The position numbers and the translations under genes are program-made. The notes under the pieces were generated by a model. The model was not told the DNA's origin. It was given only the letters and a program-made list of their open reading frames with translations, and ran no database searches. DNA of 64,000 nucleotides from Campylobacter cuniculorum DSM 23162 = LMG 24588. GTDB lineage: Bacteria > Campylobacterota > Campylobacteria > Campylobacterales > Campylobacteraceae. The stretch covers positions 1,091,206 through 1,155,205 of the forward strand of contig NZ_CP020867.1 of assembly GCF_002104335.1 (NCBI RefSeq), in the 5' to 3' direction. Below are positions 37,362-49,327 of the stretch, one piece after another. How positions within the stretch are numbered: position 1 is the first letter of the stretch; each line of letters opens with the position of its first letter.

Positions 37362-38025
37362 AACAAACAAGTAGAAAAATGACAGAATGAGAATTCATCT
37401 TTGATTATAAAAACAATGACAAACACATAAGAAGAACAATAACTGCTATAAACAATGAAAGCAAAAACCCATTAACTGACTGAAAAATTTAAATTTGTGT
37501 ATTTTACCTCGCAAGTTAAAATTTATAAAGCTATAAATTAAATTGCTATGAAAAAATACGAAAATTTAACAAAAAAGCGAAAGATAATTATAAACAATGC
37601 AATTAAAAATCAAAATAAAGGTTAAAACATATATCGTAAAGCTGGTAAATAAATGATTTATGAAAAATGAAAGATTAAAACAATGATGATTTCATAATTC
37701 TATAAAAATTTATAAGAATATAAAAAAGTTTAAATAAACAAGAAAAGCAAAACTTGCATAGAAGAGGAGTGCTTAATAAATACAATGGGTTAAAATAAAC
37801 ACGCATTATTTATTTTTTATATTTTAAGCTCGATGAAAAAATAGCTTACAATCAAAATTTAAGAATTTTTTATCGCAAATATAAAATTTTTCATTAAAAA
37901 TCTATGAAAAACTAAAAATTTTACTCAAAAATTTATTTAAAAATTATCTTGATTTTTTAATGAAAAGAAATTATAATTGTATATTAGTATCGAAATATAA
38001 ATGAAAAATTTTAAGGATTTAAGCA
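37362..38025. other. Gene-free AT-rich region between prfA and panB
   Basis: About 660 bp without a convincing gene. In-frame stops occur in all frames, and the Lys/Asn-rich short frames look random. In C. jejuni I recall haem-uptake genes following prfA, so this may be where genes were lost. A TATAAT at 37972-37977 sits 48 bp before panB and is the likely pan promoter. Confidence 0.5.
37972..37977 (+). promoter_or_regulatory. -10 box of panBCD
   Basis: TATAAT within TTATAATTG, 48 bases before the panB ATG. A leader of about 40 nt follows. Confidence 0.5.
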
Positions 38026-40068
<2,043 letters not shown>

Positions 40069-40129
40069 AATTCACACATAATTCACTTTAATTGATTAAT
40101 ATTTTCAAAATTTTTTAGGATTTTTATTG

Positions 40130-41287
40130 ATGAAAAAAAAGATTATTATTTTAATAGTTACTATTTTTGCGTTAGTTATTGTATATTTTTCTTTTTTTTA
40201 TTCTGACAATGACATTCAGTTTTTAACACAAAAAGTGGGACGCACAGATATTTCTCAAACCATAGAATCTGTAGGCAAGGTGTATGCTAAAGACCAAGTT
40301 GATGTTGGAGCACAAGTAAGCGGACAAATCACTAAACTCTATGTTGATGTGGGCGATAGAGTCAAGCAAGGGGACTTGATTGCTCAAATTGATAAAGACA
40401 AGCAGCAAAATGATTTAGACATTACAAAGGCACAGCTTGAAAGTGCTAAGGCAAATTTAGAAAGCAAAAAAGTTGCTTTGGATATAGCCACAAAACAATA
40501 TCAAAGAGAGCAAAAACTTTACGCAAATAAGGCTACTTCGCTTGAAAGCTTAGAGACGCTTAAAAATAATTATTTTACTCTTAAAGCAAATGTAGCAGAA
40601 TTAAATGCAAGTGTCGTTGGACTTGAAATTTCACTCAAAAACGCCCAAAAAGATTTGGATTATACAACCATTGTTGCTCCAATGGATGGGGTTATTATCA
40701 ATGTTGCTGTGGATGAAGGGCAAACTGTTAATGCCAATCAAAACACACCAACCATTGTCCGCATTGCAAATTTAGATGAAATGGAAGTAAGAATGGAGAT
40801 TGCGGAAGCTGATGTCAATAAAATCAAAATCGGCACAGAAGTGGGTTTTGCGGTTTTAAGCGATCCGGATAAAATTTACCACGCTAAAATCTCAAGCATA
40901 GACCCTGCCGATACTGAAGTTAGCGACTCAAGTTCAATTTCAAATACCACATCAAATTCAAGCACTTCAAATGCAATTTATTTTTATGCGAAATTTTTTG
41001 TTCCTAATAAAGATAATTTCTTGCGTATAGGAATGAGCATACAAAATGAAATTGTTGTTGCAAGTGTTAAAAATGTGATTGCTGTGCCAACTTATGCGAT
41101 AAAAAATGATAAACAGGGTTATTTTGTAGAAATTTTAGACAATAAAACAGCTGTAAAAAAATATGTTAAATTAGGGCTTAAGGATTCTTTAAATACCCAA
41201 ATTTTAGAGGGGCTTAATGAAAATGAAGAATTGATTTTAAGTTCAAGTGCCGATGATTTGGCTCCAAAAATAAAATTGAGATTTTGA
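40130..41287 (+). CDS. macA: MacA-like periplasmic adaptor protein
   Basis: 385 residues: N-terminal signal-anchor (about 4-26), lipoyl-like half motifs ([25 protein letters not shown]), a long coiled-coil hairpin (about 90-180), the second half motif ([19 protein letters not shown]) and beta-barrel domains. This is the membrane-fusion protein order of MacA. It would link MacB to the outer-membrane channel encoded two genes downstream. A Ser/Thr/Asn-rich loop ([16 protein letters not shown]) near 265 is low-complexity. The macB start overlaps its stop by 1 bp. Confidence 0.85.
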   Translation: MKKKIIILIVTIFALVIVYFSFFYSDNDIQFLTQKVGRTDISQTIESVGKVYAKDQVDVGAQVSGQITKLYVDVGDRVKQGDLIAQIDKDKQQNDLDITKAQLESAKANLESKKVALDIATKQYQREQKLYANKATSLESLETLKNNYFTLKANVAELNASVVGLEISLKNAQKDLDYTTIVAPMDGVIINVAVDEGQTVNANQNTPTIVRIANLDEMEVRMEIAEADVNKIKIGTEVGFAVLSDPDKIYHAKISSIDPADTEVSDSSSISNTTSNSSTSNAIYFYAKFFVPNKDNFLRIGMSIQNEIVVASVKNVIAVPTYAIKNDKQGYFVEILDNKTAVKKYVKLGLKDSLNTQILEGLNENEELILSSSADDLAPKIKLRF

Positions 41288-43209
41288 TGATTCATCTTAA
41301 AAAAATTTGTAAAAAAATCGGTGAAAATATTATCTTAAAAGATATTGATTTAACCATCCATAAAGGCGAATTTGTTGCGATTATAGGACAAAGTGGGAGC
41401 GGTAAAACCTCTCTTTTAAATATCATAGGAACCTTAGATGAGCCAAGTAGCGGGGGTTTTATTTTTGAAAATTATGAAGTAACAAGTTTAAATAAAAATG
41501 AAAAAGCAAGACTAAGACGCGAAAAAATTGGTTTTATCTTTCAACGTTATAATCTTTTAAATTTATTGAGTGCAAAAGAAAATGTTAGTTTACCTGCTGT
41601 TTATGCGGGTAAAACCCATACACAAAGGAATCAAAAGGCTGAAGAATTATTAAAAAGTTTAGAATTAGGCTTAAAGCAAGATTCTAAGCCTAATGAGCTA
41701 AGTGGCGGACAGCAGCAACGCGTGAGTATAGCAAGAGCCTTGATGAATGGCGGGGATTTGATTTTAGCTGATGAACCGACCGGAGCTTTGGATAGTAAAA
41801 GTGGGGAAATGGTGCTTGAAATTTTACAAAATTTAAATCAGCAAGGACATACCATAATTTTAGTCACTCACGACAGAAATATAGCTCAAAAGGCTGGACG
41901 CATTGTTGAGATTAAAGATGGGCAAATACTTAGTGATAGCAATCCTCAATATATTGAAAAAACTGAAATTCGCACAATGGCAAAGGAAAGAAAAACTCTA
42001 GCCTTATTTAAAAATCAAGCCTTAGAATGTCTCAAAATTGCTTATTCTTCTATCTTAGCACATAAGCTTAGATCCCTTTTAACAATGCTTGGTATAATTA
42101 TAGGAATTGCTTCTGTGGTTTGTGTGGTGGCTTTGGGTTTAGGTTCTCAAGCTAAGGTTTTAGCTTCGATTGCAAGTCTTGGGACTAATATTATTGAAGT
42201 AAGGCCGGGTAAGGGATTTGGAGATTTGCGTTCGGGTAAGACGCGTTTAAATTTTAGCGATTTAAATGCCTTAAGAACTCTTGAATATTTAGAAGCCGTT
42301 GAGGCACACGCAAACACTTCAGGCATTGCAACCTATAAAAATATTTCTTTAAATGCAAGGGCTGAAGGCGTAGGGCTTAATCATTTTAATATCATTGGAG
42401 TAAAACTTGAAGCAGGAAGGAATTTAACCGCAGATGAGATTAGAGATAGTGCAAATGTCGTTGTGCTTGATTTTAATGCTAAAAAAAATCTTTTTCCCCA
42501 TGAAAAAAATGAGGACATTTTAGGACGCGTCGTGATTTTTGATTTTCAACCTTTTAAAATCATAGGAATTTTGCAAAAAAATACAAATAAAATCATAGAG
42601 GATAATGTCGTGCAACTTTATATGCCCTATACAACTCTTATGAATAAAATCACGGGTGATAGGCAACTTCGTGAAATCACGATTAAGGTTAAAGATGAAG
42701 TTAATTCAGTTTTAGCAGAAAATGCAATCATTAGAATTTTAGAAATCAAACGCGGACAAAAGGATTTTTTTACTTTTAATTCAGACACTTTTAAACAAGC
42801 CATAACTGCAAACAGGCGGACAACAACCCTATTGACTATTTCTGTGGCATTGATTGCTTTGATTGTTGGTGGGATTGGAGTGATGAATATTATGCTGGTT
42901 TCTGTGAGTGAGAGGACTCGAGAAATTGGCATTAGAATGGCAATTGGGGCAAGAAAAGAGGACATTTTAATGCAATTTTTAATTGAAGCGGTGATGATTT
43001 GCATAGCAGGAGCCATTTTAGGGGTTTTGCTCTCAATTGCACTGATTTTTGCTTTTAATGCTCTTAGCACGGATTTTCCTATGATTTTATCAGTAGGTTC
43101 GATTTTTTTAGGACTTTTAAGTTCAGTTTTAATTGGCGTGATTTTTGGCTTTTTTCCTGCAAAAAATGCAGCGAATTTAAATCCTATCAATGCTTTATCG
43201 AAGGAATAA
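41287..43209 (+). CDS. macB: MacB-like ABC transporter ATPase/permease
   Basis: 640 residues: an ABC domain first (Walker [10 protein letters not shown] near 38, signature LSGGQQQR, Walker [13 protein letters not shown]), then a membrane segment at about 260-285, a periplasmic domain of about 220 residues and three more membrane segments (about 515-630) with the [13 protein letters not shown]-type loop ([14 protein letters not shown]). This is the type VII ABC fold. By family knowledge it exports macrolides, peptides or lipoprotein-like substrates from the periplasm. Confidence 0.9.
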   Translation: MIHLKKICKKIGENIILKDIDLTIHKGEFVAIIGQSGSGKTSLLNIIGTLDEPSSGGFIFENYEVTSLNKNEKARLRREKIGFIFQRYNLLNLLSAKENVSLPAVYAGKTHTQRNQKAEELLKSLELGLKQDSKPNELSGGQQQRVSIARALMNGGDLILADEPTGALDSKSGEMVLEILQNLNQQGHTIILVTHDRNIAQKAGRIVEIKDGQILSDSNPQYIEKTEIRTMAKERKTLALFKNQALECLKIAYSSILAHKLRSLLTMLGIIIGIASVVCVVALGLGSQAKVLASIASLGTNIIEVRPGKGFGDLRSGKTRLNFSDLNALRTLEYLEAVEAHANTSGIATYKNISLNARAEGVGLNHFNIIGVKLEAGRNLTADEIRDSANVVVLDFNAKKNLFPHEKNEDILGRVVIFDFQPFKIIGILQKNTNKIIEDNVVQLYMPYTTLMNKITGDRQLREITIKVKDEVNSVLAENAIIRILEIKRGQKDFFTFNSDTFKQAITANRRTTTLLTISVALIALIVGGIGVMNIMLVSVSERTREIGIRMAIGARKEDILMQFLIEAVMICIAGAILGVLLSIALIFAFNALSTDFPMILSVGSIFLGLLSSVLIGVIFGFFPAKNAANLNPINALSKE

Positions 43210-43210
43210 A

Positions 43211-44569
43211 ATGAAAAAAATTTGCGTTTTAATTTTAAGTATTTTGCTAAGTGCTTGTGGAGTAAAACTTAGCGAAGTGCATGAAAAAACCATAAATGCA
43301 AATGAAATAAAGGATTTGAATTTAAGCAAAGAATGGTGGAGGGCTTATAAAGATGATAAAATTGATGAATTTATAGACTTTGTTTTACAATACAATAGCG
43401 ATATAAACATTGCTAGAACGACATTTTTAAGTATGGTGGCAAGGGCTGATTTGATTGATTATGATTTATATCCTAGTTTGAGTGGAAATTTGGGACTTAA
43501 TGGTTCTAAAGATTTAAATTCAGGGCAGCAAAATAAAAGCTTTTCAAATTCTTTAAATTTAAGTTATGAGCTTGATATTTATGGAAAAATTCTTGATTCT
43601 TCTAAGGCAAGAGAATTGAGTGCTAAGGCAAGTGCTTATGATTTAGAAAATTTGAAGTTAAGTATCATTAACTCAAGCATTAATGGAATTTTCGAGCTTG
43701 CATATTTTAATGATGTTGAAAATTTACTTTTATCCTATAAGAATAATTTAGAGCAAATGAAAGAGCTTTATCAATTTAAATATGAACTAGGAAAGATTGA
43801 AGAGCTTGATTTGCTCAATATTGAGCAAAATTTACTTCGTGCAAAGCAAAATTTAATCTCAAATGAACAAAACCGCGATTTGCTCATTAAAAATCTGCAA
43901 GATTTAATAGGAAATCAAAAGGGTTTTAAATATATAGAATATTTTAAAAATTTAAGTTTGGCACATTTTAAAGAATTAAAACCTAATTTTGATTTGCCCC
44001 TAGAAATTCTTTCTTATCGTCCCGATGTTAAAGCTAAACTTAACAATCTCAAAGCCGCATTTAAGGATTATTCTAGTGTTCAAAAGTCGCTTTTACCAAG
44101 TATTAATTTGGGCGGAGGCTTAAGCGGAAGAGACAGAAAATTTGATGAGAGTTTTAAATTTGAAATTTTAAATGGCGTGATTGAAATTTCTTTGCCTTTT
44201 TTGGATTTTGGTAGGGTGCGTCAAAATATAAAAATTTCTCAATACGCTTATGAAGCTTTGCTTTTTGAATACGAGCAAATTTTGCAAAGTGCGATTAATG
44301 AATTTATGTTAAATTACAAAGATTATCAAAATGTAAATATGCTTTTAGAAAATCTTAAAATAATCAATTTAAAACAAGAGCAAATTACAAAGGCTTATCT
44401 TCAAAAATATGAAGCTGGAAAAAGTGAGCTTAAAGATTATTTGGATGCAAGTAATGCTTTAAATTCCTCACAACAAGAATTTTTAAGAGCGAGATTTAAT
44501 CTTTTAAGCACTATCAATTCTTATTATCAAATTACAACCATTGATGATAAAGAATTAAAACTTAATTGA
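43211..44569 (+). CDS. Outer-membrane efflux lipoprotein (TolC/NodT type)
   Basis: 452 residues with a lipobox (SILLSACG) and two outer-membrane efflux repeats. Typical features are EWWRAYKDDKID near the start, LSYELDIYGK in the first repeat, SYRPDVKAKLNNLKAA between repeats and ISLPFLDFGRVRQNI in the second. It is the channel partner for the MacAB pair, 1 bp after macB. It converges with ape1 and overlaps it by 8 bp. Confidence 0.88.
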   Translation: MKKICVLILSILLSACGVKLSEVHEKTINANEIKDLNLSKEWWRAYKDDKIDEFIDFVLQYNSDINIARTTFLSMVARADLIDYDLYPSLSGNLGLNGSKDLNSGQQNKSFSNSLNLSYELDIYGKILDSSKARELSAKASAYDLENLKLSIINSSINGIFELAYFNDVENLLLSYKNNLEQMKELYQFKYELGKIEELDLLNIEQNLLRAKQNLISNEQNRDLLIKNLQDLIGNQKGFKYIEYFKNLSLAHFKELKPNFDLPLEILSYRPDVKAKLNNLKAAFKDYSSVQKSLLPSINLGGGLSGRDRKFDESFKFEILNGVIEISLPFLDFGRVRQNIKISQYAYEALLFEYEQILQSAINEFMLNYKDYQNVNMLLENLKIINLKQEQITKAYLQKYEAGKSELKDYLDASNALNSSQQEFLRARFNLLSTINSYYQITTIDDKELKLN

Positions 44570-45713
44570 AAAGCTTTTTCAAATCCTGCACCATTTTCCT
44601 TGCCATAAGCTCATAGCCACTTATGCTAAGATGCACATCTTGTAAAGATAATTTTTGCTTAATCCAAACATTTTTTCCACCGCTATCTTCTATAAATTTA
44701 TGCATATCAAAAAAAAGCATTTTTTCTTCTCTAGCAAGTTCATCTAAGGTTTTGCGTAAGGTAAAAAAATATGGGCTGATTTCATATTTTTTGCCTTTTT
44801 TTTGCGTTATAGTAGGGGGAGAAATAATCATAAAAACAGCATCTTTATTCTCTTTTTTTAAAATTTTAAACCATTTTTTTAAATTATCCTTGAAAATTTG
44901 TTTATCAAACGCACCAAATAAAGCGTCATTTGAGCCATAAGCAAGGATAATCAAATCATTTTTTAAAACCTTAAGTTCCTCACTCACAACCTTTTGATTC
45001 CACCGAAGCCACAAATCACTTTTTGCCCCATTAATCGCTATGGTATCTAAAAAAAGATTCCCTCCTTTTTTATTGGTGATAAAATATCCTCCAAGTTGAG
45101 CGTCTTTTTGCAGAGCTGTAATCTGCAAAGGAAAAGTGAGTTCAAGTTCTTTATAAGACCATTTATTAGCTTTATTTGAGCGAAGATTATAATTTTTACC
45201 TTGAGAATCCTTGATGTGAAAAGCATTTGTATTTGAAGGAGCCCTAAAAAGAAAGGCTGTATTAAATTTTTGTTTTTCTAAAGAAAGTTCTAGTGAAATT
45301 TTTGCTCCTTCTTTTAAAGCTTTTGCTATAACTCCGCCTAAGGGATAGTTTTCTTCAGCACTTGAAATTTTAGAATTAAGAATTTCAAAATCCTGAAAAT
45401 CGTATTTTACATTTAAATTCTGTTGATATTTTGGTTGTAAAGGATAAACGAAACCTATGGAATTGGGTTCAAAAAAAGCATTTCTTAAAATATTTGGAAA
45501 AAAATCTGCCGCCATATGAGAATCGCCATAAATTCTAATGCCTAAATTTTTTTGTGCCTTGATTTTTTGACTCAATTGATGTAAATTCGCTCTTGTGGTG
45601 TAATTTTTGATTGCACTTTGATTTTTAGCTTTTTCAAGAATATTGTCAAAATTCGCAGCCGCTTCAATCTTGATACAAAAAATAATTAAAAAAAGTATCT
45701 TTAAAATTTTCAT
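44562..45713 (-). CDS. ape1: SGNH-hydrolase, probable O-acetylpeptidoglycan esterase
   Basis: 383 residues with a signal peptide (KILKILFLIIFCIKIEAAA). SGNH motifs: block I RIYGDSHMAAD (Ser nucleophile about 65), block III YGSNDA and block V DVHLS with Asp and His. A beta-rich insert at about 100-240 fits the carbohydrate-binding insert of Ape1. By family knowledge it removes O-acetyl groups from MurNAc. The ATG at 45713 is used; TTG at 45719 would overlap patB. It is third in the order patA-patB-ape1. The paralogous roles of this gene and the next upstream one could be swapped. Confidence 0.7.
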   Translation of the reverse strand: MKILKILFLIIFCIKIEAAANFDNILEKAKNQSAIKNYTTRANLHQLSQKIKAQKNLGIRIYGDSHMAADFFPNILRNAFFEPNSIGFVYPLQPKYQQNLNVKYDFQDFEILNSKISSAEENYPLGGVIAKALKEGAKISLELSLEKQKFNTAFLFRAPSNTNAFHIKDSQGKNYNLRSNKANKWSYKELELTFPLQITALQKDAQLGGYFITNKKGGNLFLDTIAINGAKSDLWLRWNQKVVSEELKVLKNDLIILAYGSNDALFGAFDKQIFKDNLKKWFKILKKENKDAVFMIISPPTITQKKGKKYEISPYFFTLRKTLDELAREEKMLFFDMHKFIEDSGGKNVWIKQKLSLQDVHLSISGYELMARKMVQDLKKLFN

Positions 45714-45715
45714 TT

Positions 45716-46735
45716 TCAATCTTTATAAATATGTTCGAGTAAAAGCTTTGATATTTCTTTAGCCCCTCTAGGAGTAAAATGAATTCCATCATCAGTTCTT
45801 ACTTTTGTGCTTTTATTATTTTCATCTTTAATATAGCTTGAAAAGGCATTATTGACACTAAAAAATAGCTTGGTATTGACAAGAATTTCGTTATTTTTTA
45901 ATATTTCAGAAGAATAAATTTGATTTAAAACTTGAATTTTTTTATTTAAATCTTCTTTTTTTACGGGCGGAATTTCAAACCAAAATATTTTAACCCTATG
46001 CTTTTTTGCAATATCGATAATTTCTTTGACACGTTCTGTATAAATTTCTATCCAACCCGGAGTGTTGAAACGATGATACACCCCACCCTTTTTAATGTCC
46101 CAAGGATCATTGACTCCGAGCAAAACAACAAGATATTTGATACGATGATTATTGTTAAGAGCTGAATTAGTCGCATTTGCCCAATTAAAATAAGATTTAT
46201 AAGAAAGCCCTGTGTTTTGTTTGCTTAAATCCGTTGCTTTAATCCCCAAACCCTTTAAATCTCTACTTAAGGCAATGGCGGCTCCTTGCATTAAAGAATC
46301 TCCTATGAGTAAGAATTCCTCTCCTTCTTTGATTTGAATTTTTGTATTGTCAATAAAACTTATATTTTCATCTTTGATAACTTCATCAATTTTTTCTTCA
46401 TTCAAGCTTTGATTTACATCTAAAATGTTATTTTCAAGGGATAAATTTTCATCTTGAGTCGGAAGTTCTAAGCTTAATGTTATAATTTCTTCATCGTCAT
46501 TTGTTTTTGTATCTGCTTGTGTTTTGTTATTTTGCGAAAGGGGCTCATCGTTTAAAATGGCTCGAATTTGTTCTAATTTAACCTTTAAGGAATTTGCTTC
46601 TTTTAAAATATCATTTTGAGGATAAAAGACAAAATGGTATTTTTGTTCTATATAAGAGCTTATGCTTTGATTCATTACAAGCACAACCAAAATGAAAACT
46701 ACAATTAAAATGAAAAAAAATCTTAATACACTCAT
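45716..46735 (-). CDS. patB: SGNH/DUF459 protein, probable peptidoglycan O-acetyltransferase PatB
   Basis: 339 residues: an N-terminal membrane anchor (FFFILIVVFILVVLVMN), an acidic low-complexity linker (about 70-130) and an SGNH domain (EFLLIGDSLMQGAAIAL, LLGVND, DGIHFTPRGAKEI). In C. jejuni the analogous protein takes acetate from PatA and places it on MurNAc O6. It starts directly after the patA stop (TAAATG). Confidence 0.7.
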   Translation of the reverse strand: MSVLRFFFILIVVFILVVLVMNQSISSYIEQKYHFVFYPQNDILKEANSLKVKLEQIRAILNDEPLSQNNKTQADTKTNDDEEIITLSLELPTQDENLSLENNILDVNQSLNEEKIDEVIKDENISFIDNTKIQIKEGEEFLLIGDSLMQGAAIALSRDLKGLGIKATDLSKQNTGLSYKSYFNWANATNSALNNNHRIKYLVVLLGVNDPWDIKKGGVYHRFNTPGWIEIYTERVKEIIDIAKKHRVKIFWFEIPPVKKEDLNKKIQVLNQIYSSEILKNNEILVNTKLFFSVNNAFSSYIKDENNKSTKVRTDDGIHFTPRGAKEISKLLLEHIYKD

Positions 46736-48109
46736 TTAAAAACTCGAATAAATAAATTCTGGAATTCCGCTTGGCATAAAAGCAAAAACGAGGAGTAAGA
46801 TAAAGGCTATAATGAAAGGTTTTAGTAAAAGAGGGGTTAAATCTAAAATTTTCACACAATAATCTTTAAAATTAACAAACAAAGGATAAATCATAAAAAG
46901 CACCGCGAAAATAACTAAAATATAAATGTCTTTGTATTCTGGAATCAAAAAGAAATTTTCATAACAAGCCTTAAGATATACAAAAGCCTCCTCTAAACTT
47001 TGATAATAAAAGAAAATCCACGCAAAACAAACAAATTGAAAGGTGATAAAACGACCTAAAGCTGGAATTTTCTTAAGATTAAAACGCGTTGTAGCGATGA
47101 GATGGATAAAAACAACTCCAAGCCCATGCAATAAACCCCAAATCATAAAATTAATCGTGCTGCCATGCCAAATCCCTGAAAGCACAAAGGCGATGAGTAT
47201 ATTCAAGCTTGTTTTAAACATACCTTGTCTGTTGCCCCCTAAAGGAATATAAATATAATCCCTTATGAAAGTTGAAAGACTTATATGCCACCTTGCCCAA
47301 AAATCCTTAAGATTCCTTGCCAAATAAGGCATATTAAAATTAAGCGGTAGAGTAAAACCGAGCATTAAAGCAAAGGCACTGACTAAATCCACATAACCGC
47401 TAAAATCACAATAAATTTGCACAGCATAAGCATAAAGAGCACTTAAAAGCTCAATGAAATTATAAGAACTTGGATTGTTTAAAATAGTCTTAGAATAAAG
47501 CTCTAAATAATTTGCAATCAAAACTTTTTTGACAATACCAAAGATAAGTAAAACGATAATTAAATTTGTATATTTAAATTCACGTTTTTTATAAGCTTGT
47601 TCAAAGAAAAATTCACTTCTCATAATAGGACCTAAAAGCAAGGTTGGGAAAAAGGAAAGAAAGGTTGCAAGATTGATAAAGCTTTCAAGTTTTTGTTTTT
47701 TATAAACATTGACAAGATAAGTGATAGAGCTAAAAGTGTAAAAACTTATGCCGACAGGAAAAATAATATCAATATCTAAAAATTCTAAGCCTAAAAGAAG
47801 TAAAATTTCATCAAGACTGCCTTTGATGCTCGGAAAATACTTAAAAAAGCACAGATTGAGTATAACAAAGGCTATACAAGCAGAAAAAATATGTCTTTTG
47901 CGACGCACAAAAATAAGTAAAGCAAAATAATGTATAAAAAAAGTATATAGAATTAAAACCAAAGAAAAATAAGGATTGATTAGGGTATAAATGATATAAC
48001 TAAAGATTAATATTAAAACATTTTGAGTTTTATAATCTGCTTTAAAAAGCCAATAGATTGCAAAAAAAACAATCATCAAAATACTGAATTCTAAAGAAAA
48101 ATAAGTCAT
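46736..48109 (-). CDS. patA: MBOAT acyltransferase, probable peptidoglycan O-acetylation exporter PatA
   Basis: 457 residues with about ten to eleven membrane segments and the MBOAT core (YCDFSGYVDLVSAFALMLGF, then ARNLKDFWARWHISLSTFIRDYIYIPLGGNRQG and the catalytic His in GIWHGSTINFMIWG). This is the DltB/AlgI-like class that passes acetyl groups across the membrane. The ATG at 48109 has AAGGTGAA upstream and gives the normal start. Gene order with patB, ape1 and ferritin is as in C. jejuni. Confidence 0.85.
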   Translation of the reverse strand: MTYFSLEFSILMIVFFAIYWLFKADYKTQNVLILIFSYIIYTLINPYFSLVLILYTFFIHYFALLIFVRRKRHIFSACIAFVILNLCFFKYFPSIKGSLDEILLLLGLEFLDIDIIFPVGISFYTFSSITYLVNVYKKQKLESFINLATFLSFFPTLLLGPIMRSEFFFEQAYKKREFKYTNLIIVLLIFGIVKKVLIANYLELYSKTILNNPSSYNFIELLSALYAYAVQIYCDFSGYVDLVSAFALMLGFTLPLNFNMPYLARNLKDFWARWHISLSTFIRDYIYIPLGGNRQGMFKTSLNILIAFVLSGIWHGSTINFMIWGLLHGLGVVFIHLIATTRFNLKKIPALGRFITFQFVCFAWIFFYYQSLEEAFVYLKACYENFFLIPEYKDIYILVIFAVLFMIYPLFVNFKDYCVKILDLTPLLLKPFIIAFILLLVFAFMPSGIPEFIYSSF

Positions 48110-48129
48110 TTTCACCTTAATGTTTGATT

Positions 48130-48148
48130 TTGCCCTTTTAAAGGGCAA
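48130..48148. terminator. Hairpin between ferritin and patA
   Basis: TTGCCCTTTTAAAGGGCAA is a perfect inverted repeat (9 bp with one central base). On the minus strand no T-run follows, so it may be an attenuator or RNA-processing site instead of a true terminator; on the plus strand a T-rich stretch follows. Confidence 0.45.
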
Positions 48149-48155
48149 GTATTAT

Positions 48156-48650
48156 TTATTTTTTAATGAGAGTTTTGATGTATTGATCGACCAAATATAT
48201 ACCATTTCCATTATCATCGACCAATTTAATCTTATCAACAATTCCTCTAAAAAGAGCCTCTTCTTCGTGTTGCTCACTCACATACCATTGTAAAAAATTA
48301 AAAGTAGGATAGTCTTTATGGGCTAACATATGATCAACCAAAGAATTAATAGATTCTGTAATAGTTTGTTCATGTTTGTAAGTTTTTTCAAAGACATCGA
48401 GTAAAGATTTAAAATTATTTTCAGGTTGTTTGATGGATTGTAATTCTACATGAGAATCGGTTTCATTAAGATAAGAAATCAAACGTTTTGCATGATCGCT
48501 TTCCTCTCCAGCATGTTGAAATAAAAAAGCCCCTGCTCCATCATAGCTATTTTCATAGCACCAAGAACTCATACTAAGGTATAAATTTGCCGCATACATT
48601 TCTTTAGCAATTTGCTCATTGAGTAAATTTACAACTTGTTTTGAAAGCAT
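48156..48650 (-). CDS. cft: Ferritin
   Basis: 164 residues, four-helix iron-storage protein starting MLSKQVVNLLNEQIAKEMYAANLYLS. Ferroxidase ligands are visible: Glu17, EESDHAKRL with Glu50 and His53, and the QWYVSEQHEEEALF helix. It stores iron and protects from oxidative damage. AAAAGGAG precedes the ATG. It marks the boundary between the conserved region and the sugar locus. Confidence 0.95.
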   Translation of the reverse strand: MLSKQVVNLLNEQIAKEMYAANLYLSMSSWCYENSYDGAGAFLFQHAGEESDHAKRLISYLNETDSHVELQSIKQPENNFKSLLDVFEKTYKHEQTITESINSLVDHMLAHKDYPTFNFLQWYVSEQHEEEALFRGIVDKIKLVDDNGNGIYLVDQYIKTLIKK

Positions 48651-48796
48651 TTTTTCTCCTTTTAATAATGAAATCAGTTATTTAATAATACAAAAAAAAT
48701 CTAAAATATAGTTTAAAATATTTTTTATTGACTAAAATAAAATCCATCCTCTTGCTTAAAATTTGTTTAGTTTTATGGTTAAATATACTTTTGATT

Positions 48797-49327
48797 TTAA
48801 TTCAATTTATCTCTTTCTGAAAGGATAGGATTTTGCGTTGCCCAATTAATGCCGATTCTCTCATCATTCCACGCATAAGTGAATTGCTCCTCTGCATCAA
48901 CATACGCACCAAGATAGGCACATTTATAATAATACACCGCTTCTTTACTTAAAACACAATGGGCATTTCCAAAACCTGCAGGGACAAAGATGATGAGTTG
49001 ATTGTCTGCGTTGATTGTCCATTTTTCCCATTGAAGATAAGTTGGAGAGTTTTTATCACAATCCACAACCACTTGCTCTACCTCACCATAGACGCAAGTT
49101 GCAAGTTTATAAGTCTTTGTATCGCCGTGGATTCCGCGAATGACATGTTGTTTGGAATGAATGAATTTATCGTGGATAAATTTTAAAGGCTTTGGCAAAA
49201 GTTTGTCTATGACCTCACTTGTGAAAGCGGTATAAATTTCACCTCTTAAATCTTTGAATTTATTAGGTTTTATGATATAAACGCCCTTTAAGAGCTTTGA
49301 TTCGCAAATCTCAAATTCTATCGCCAT
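48797..49327 (-). CDS. RmlC-like 3,5-epimerase for GDP-keto-heptose, copy 1
   Basis: 176-residue cupin of the RfbC/RmlC family, close to the Campylobacter GDP-heptose epimerases (MlghB/DdahB). The catalytic His is in VIRGIHGD (about residue 68) and the C-terminal Tyr lies in FTYAWNDERIGINW. The likely substrate is GDP-4-keto-6-deoxy-heptose made by the dmhA-like enzyme. It shares most of its sequence with copy 2 at 53033-53578 but has a different middle (VPAGFGNAHCVLSKEAVYYYKCAYLGAY). The start codon abuts the dehydratase stop (TAAATG), and its Shine-Dalgarno AAAGG is inside a hairpin. Last gene of the locus in this direction. Confidence 0.85.
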   Translation of the reverse strand: MAIEFEICESKLLKGVYIIKPNKFKDLRGEIYTAFTSEVIDKLLPKPLKFIHDKFIHSKQHVIRGIHGDTKTYKLATCVYGEVEQVVVDCDKNSPTYLQWEKWTINADNQLIIFVPAGFGNAHCVLSKEAVYYYKCAYLGAYVDAEEQFTYAWNDERIGINWATQNPILSERDKLN

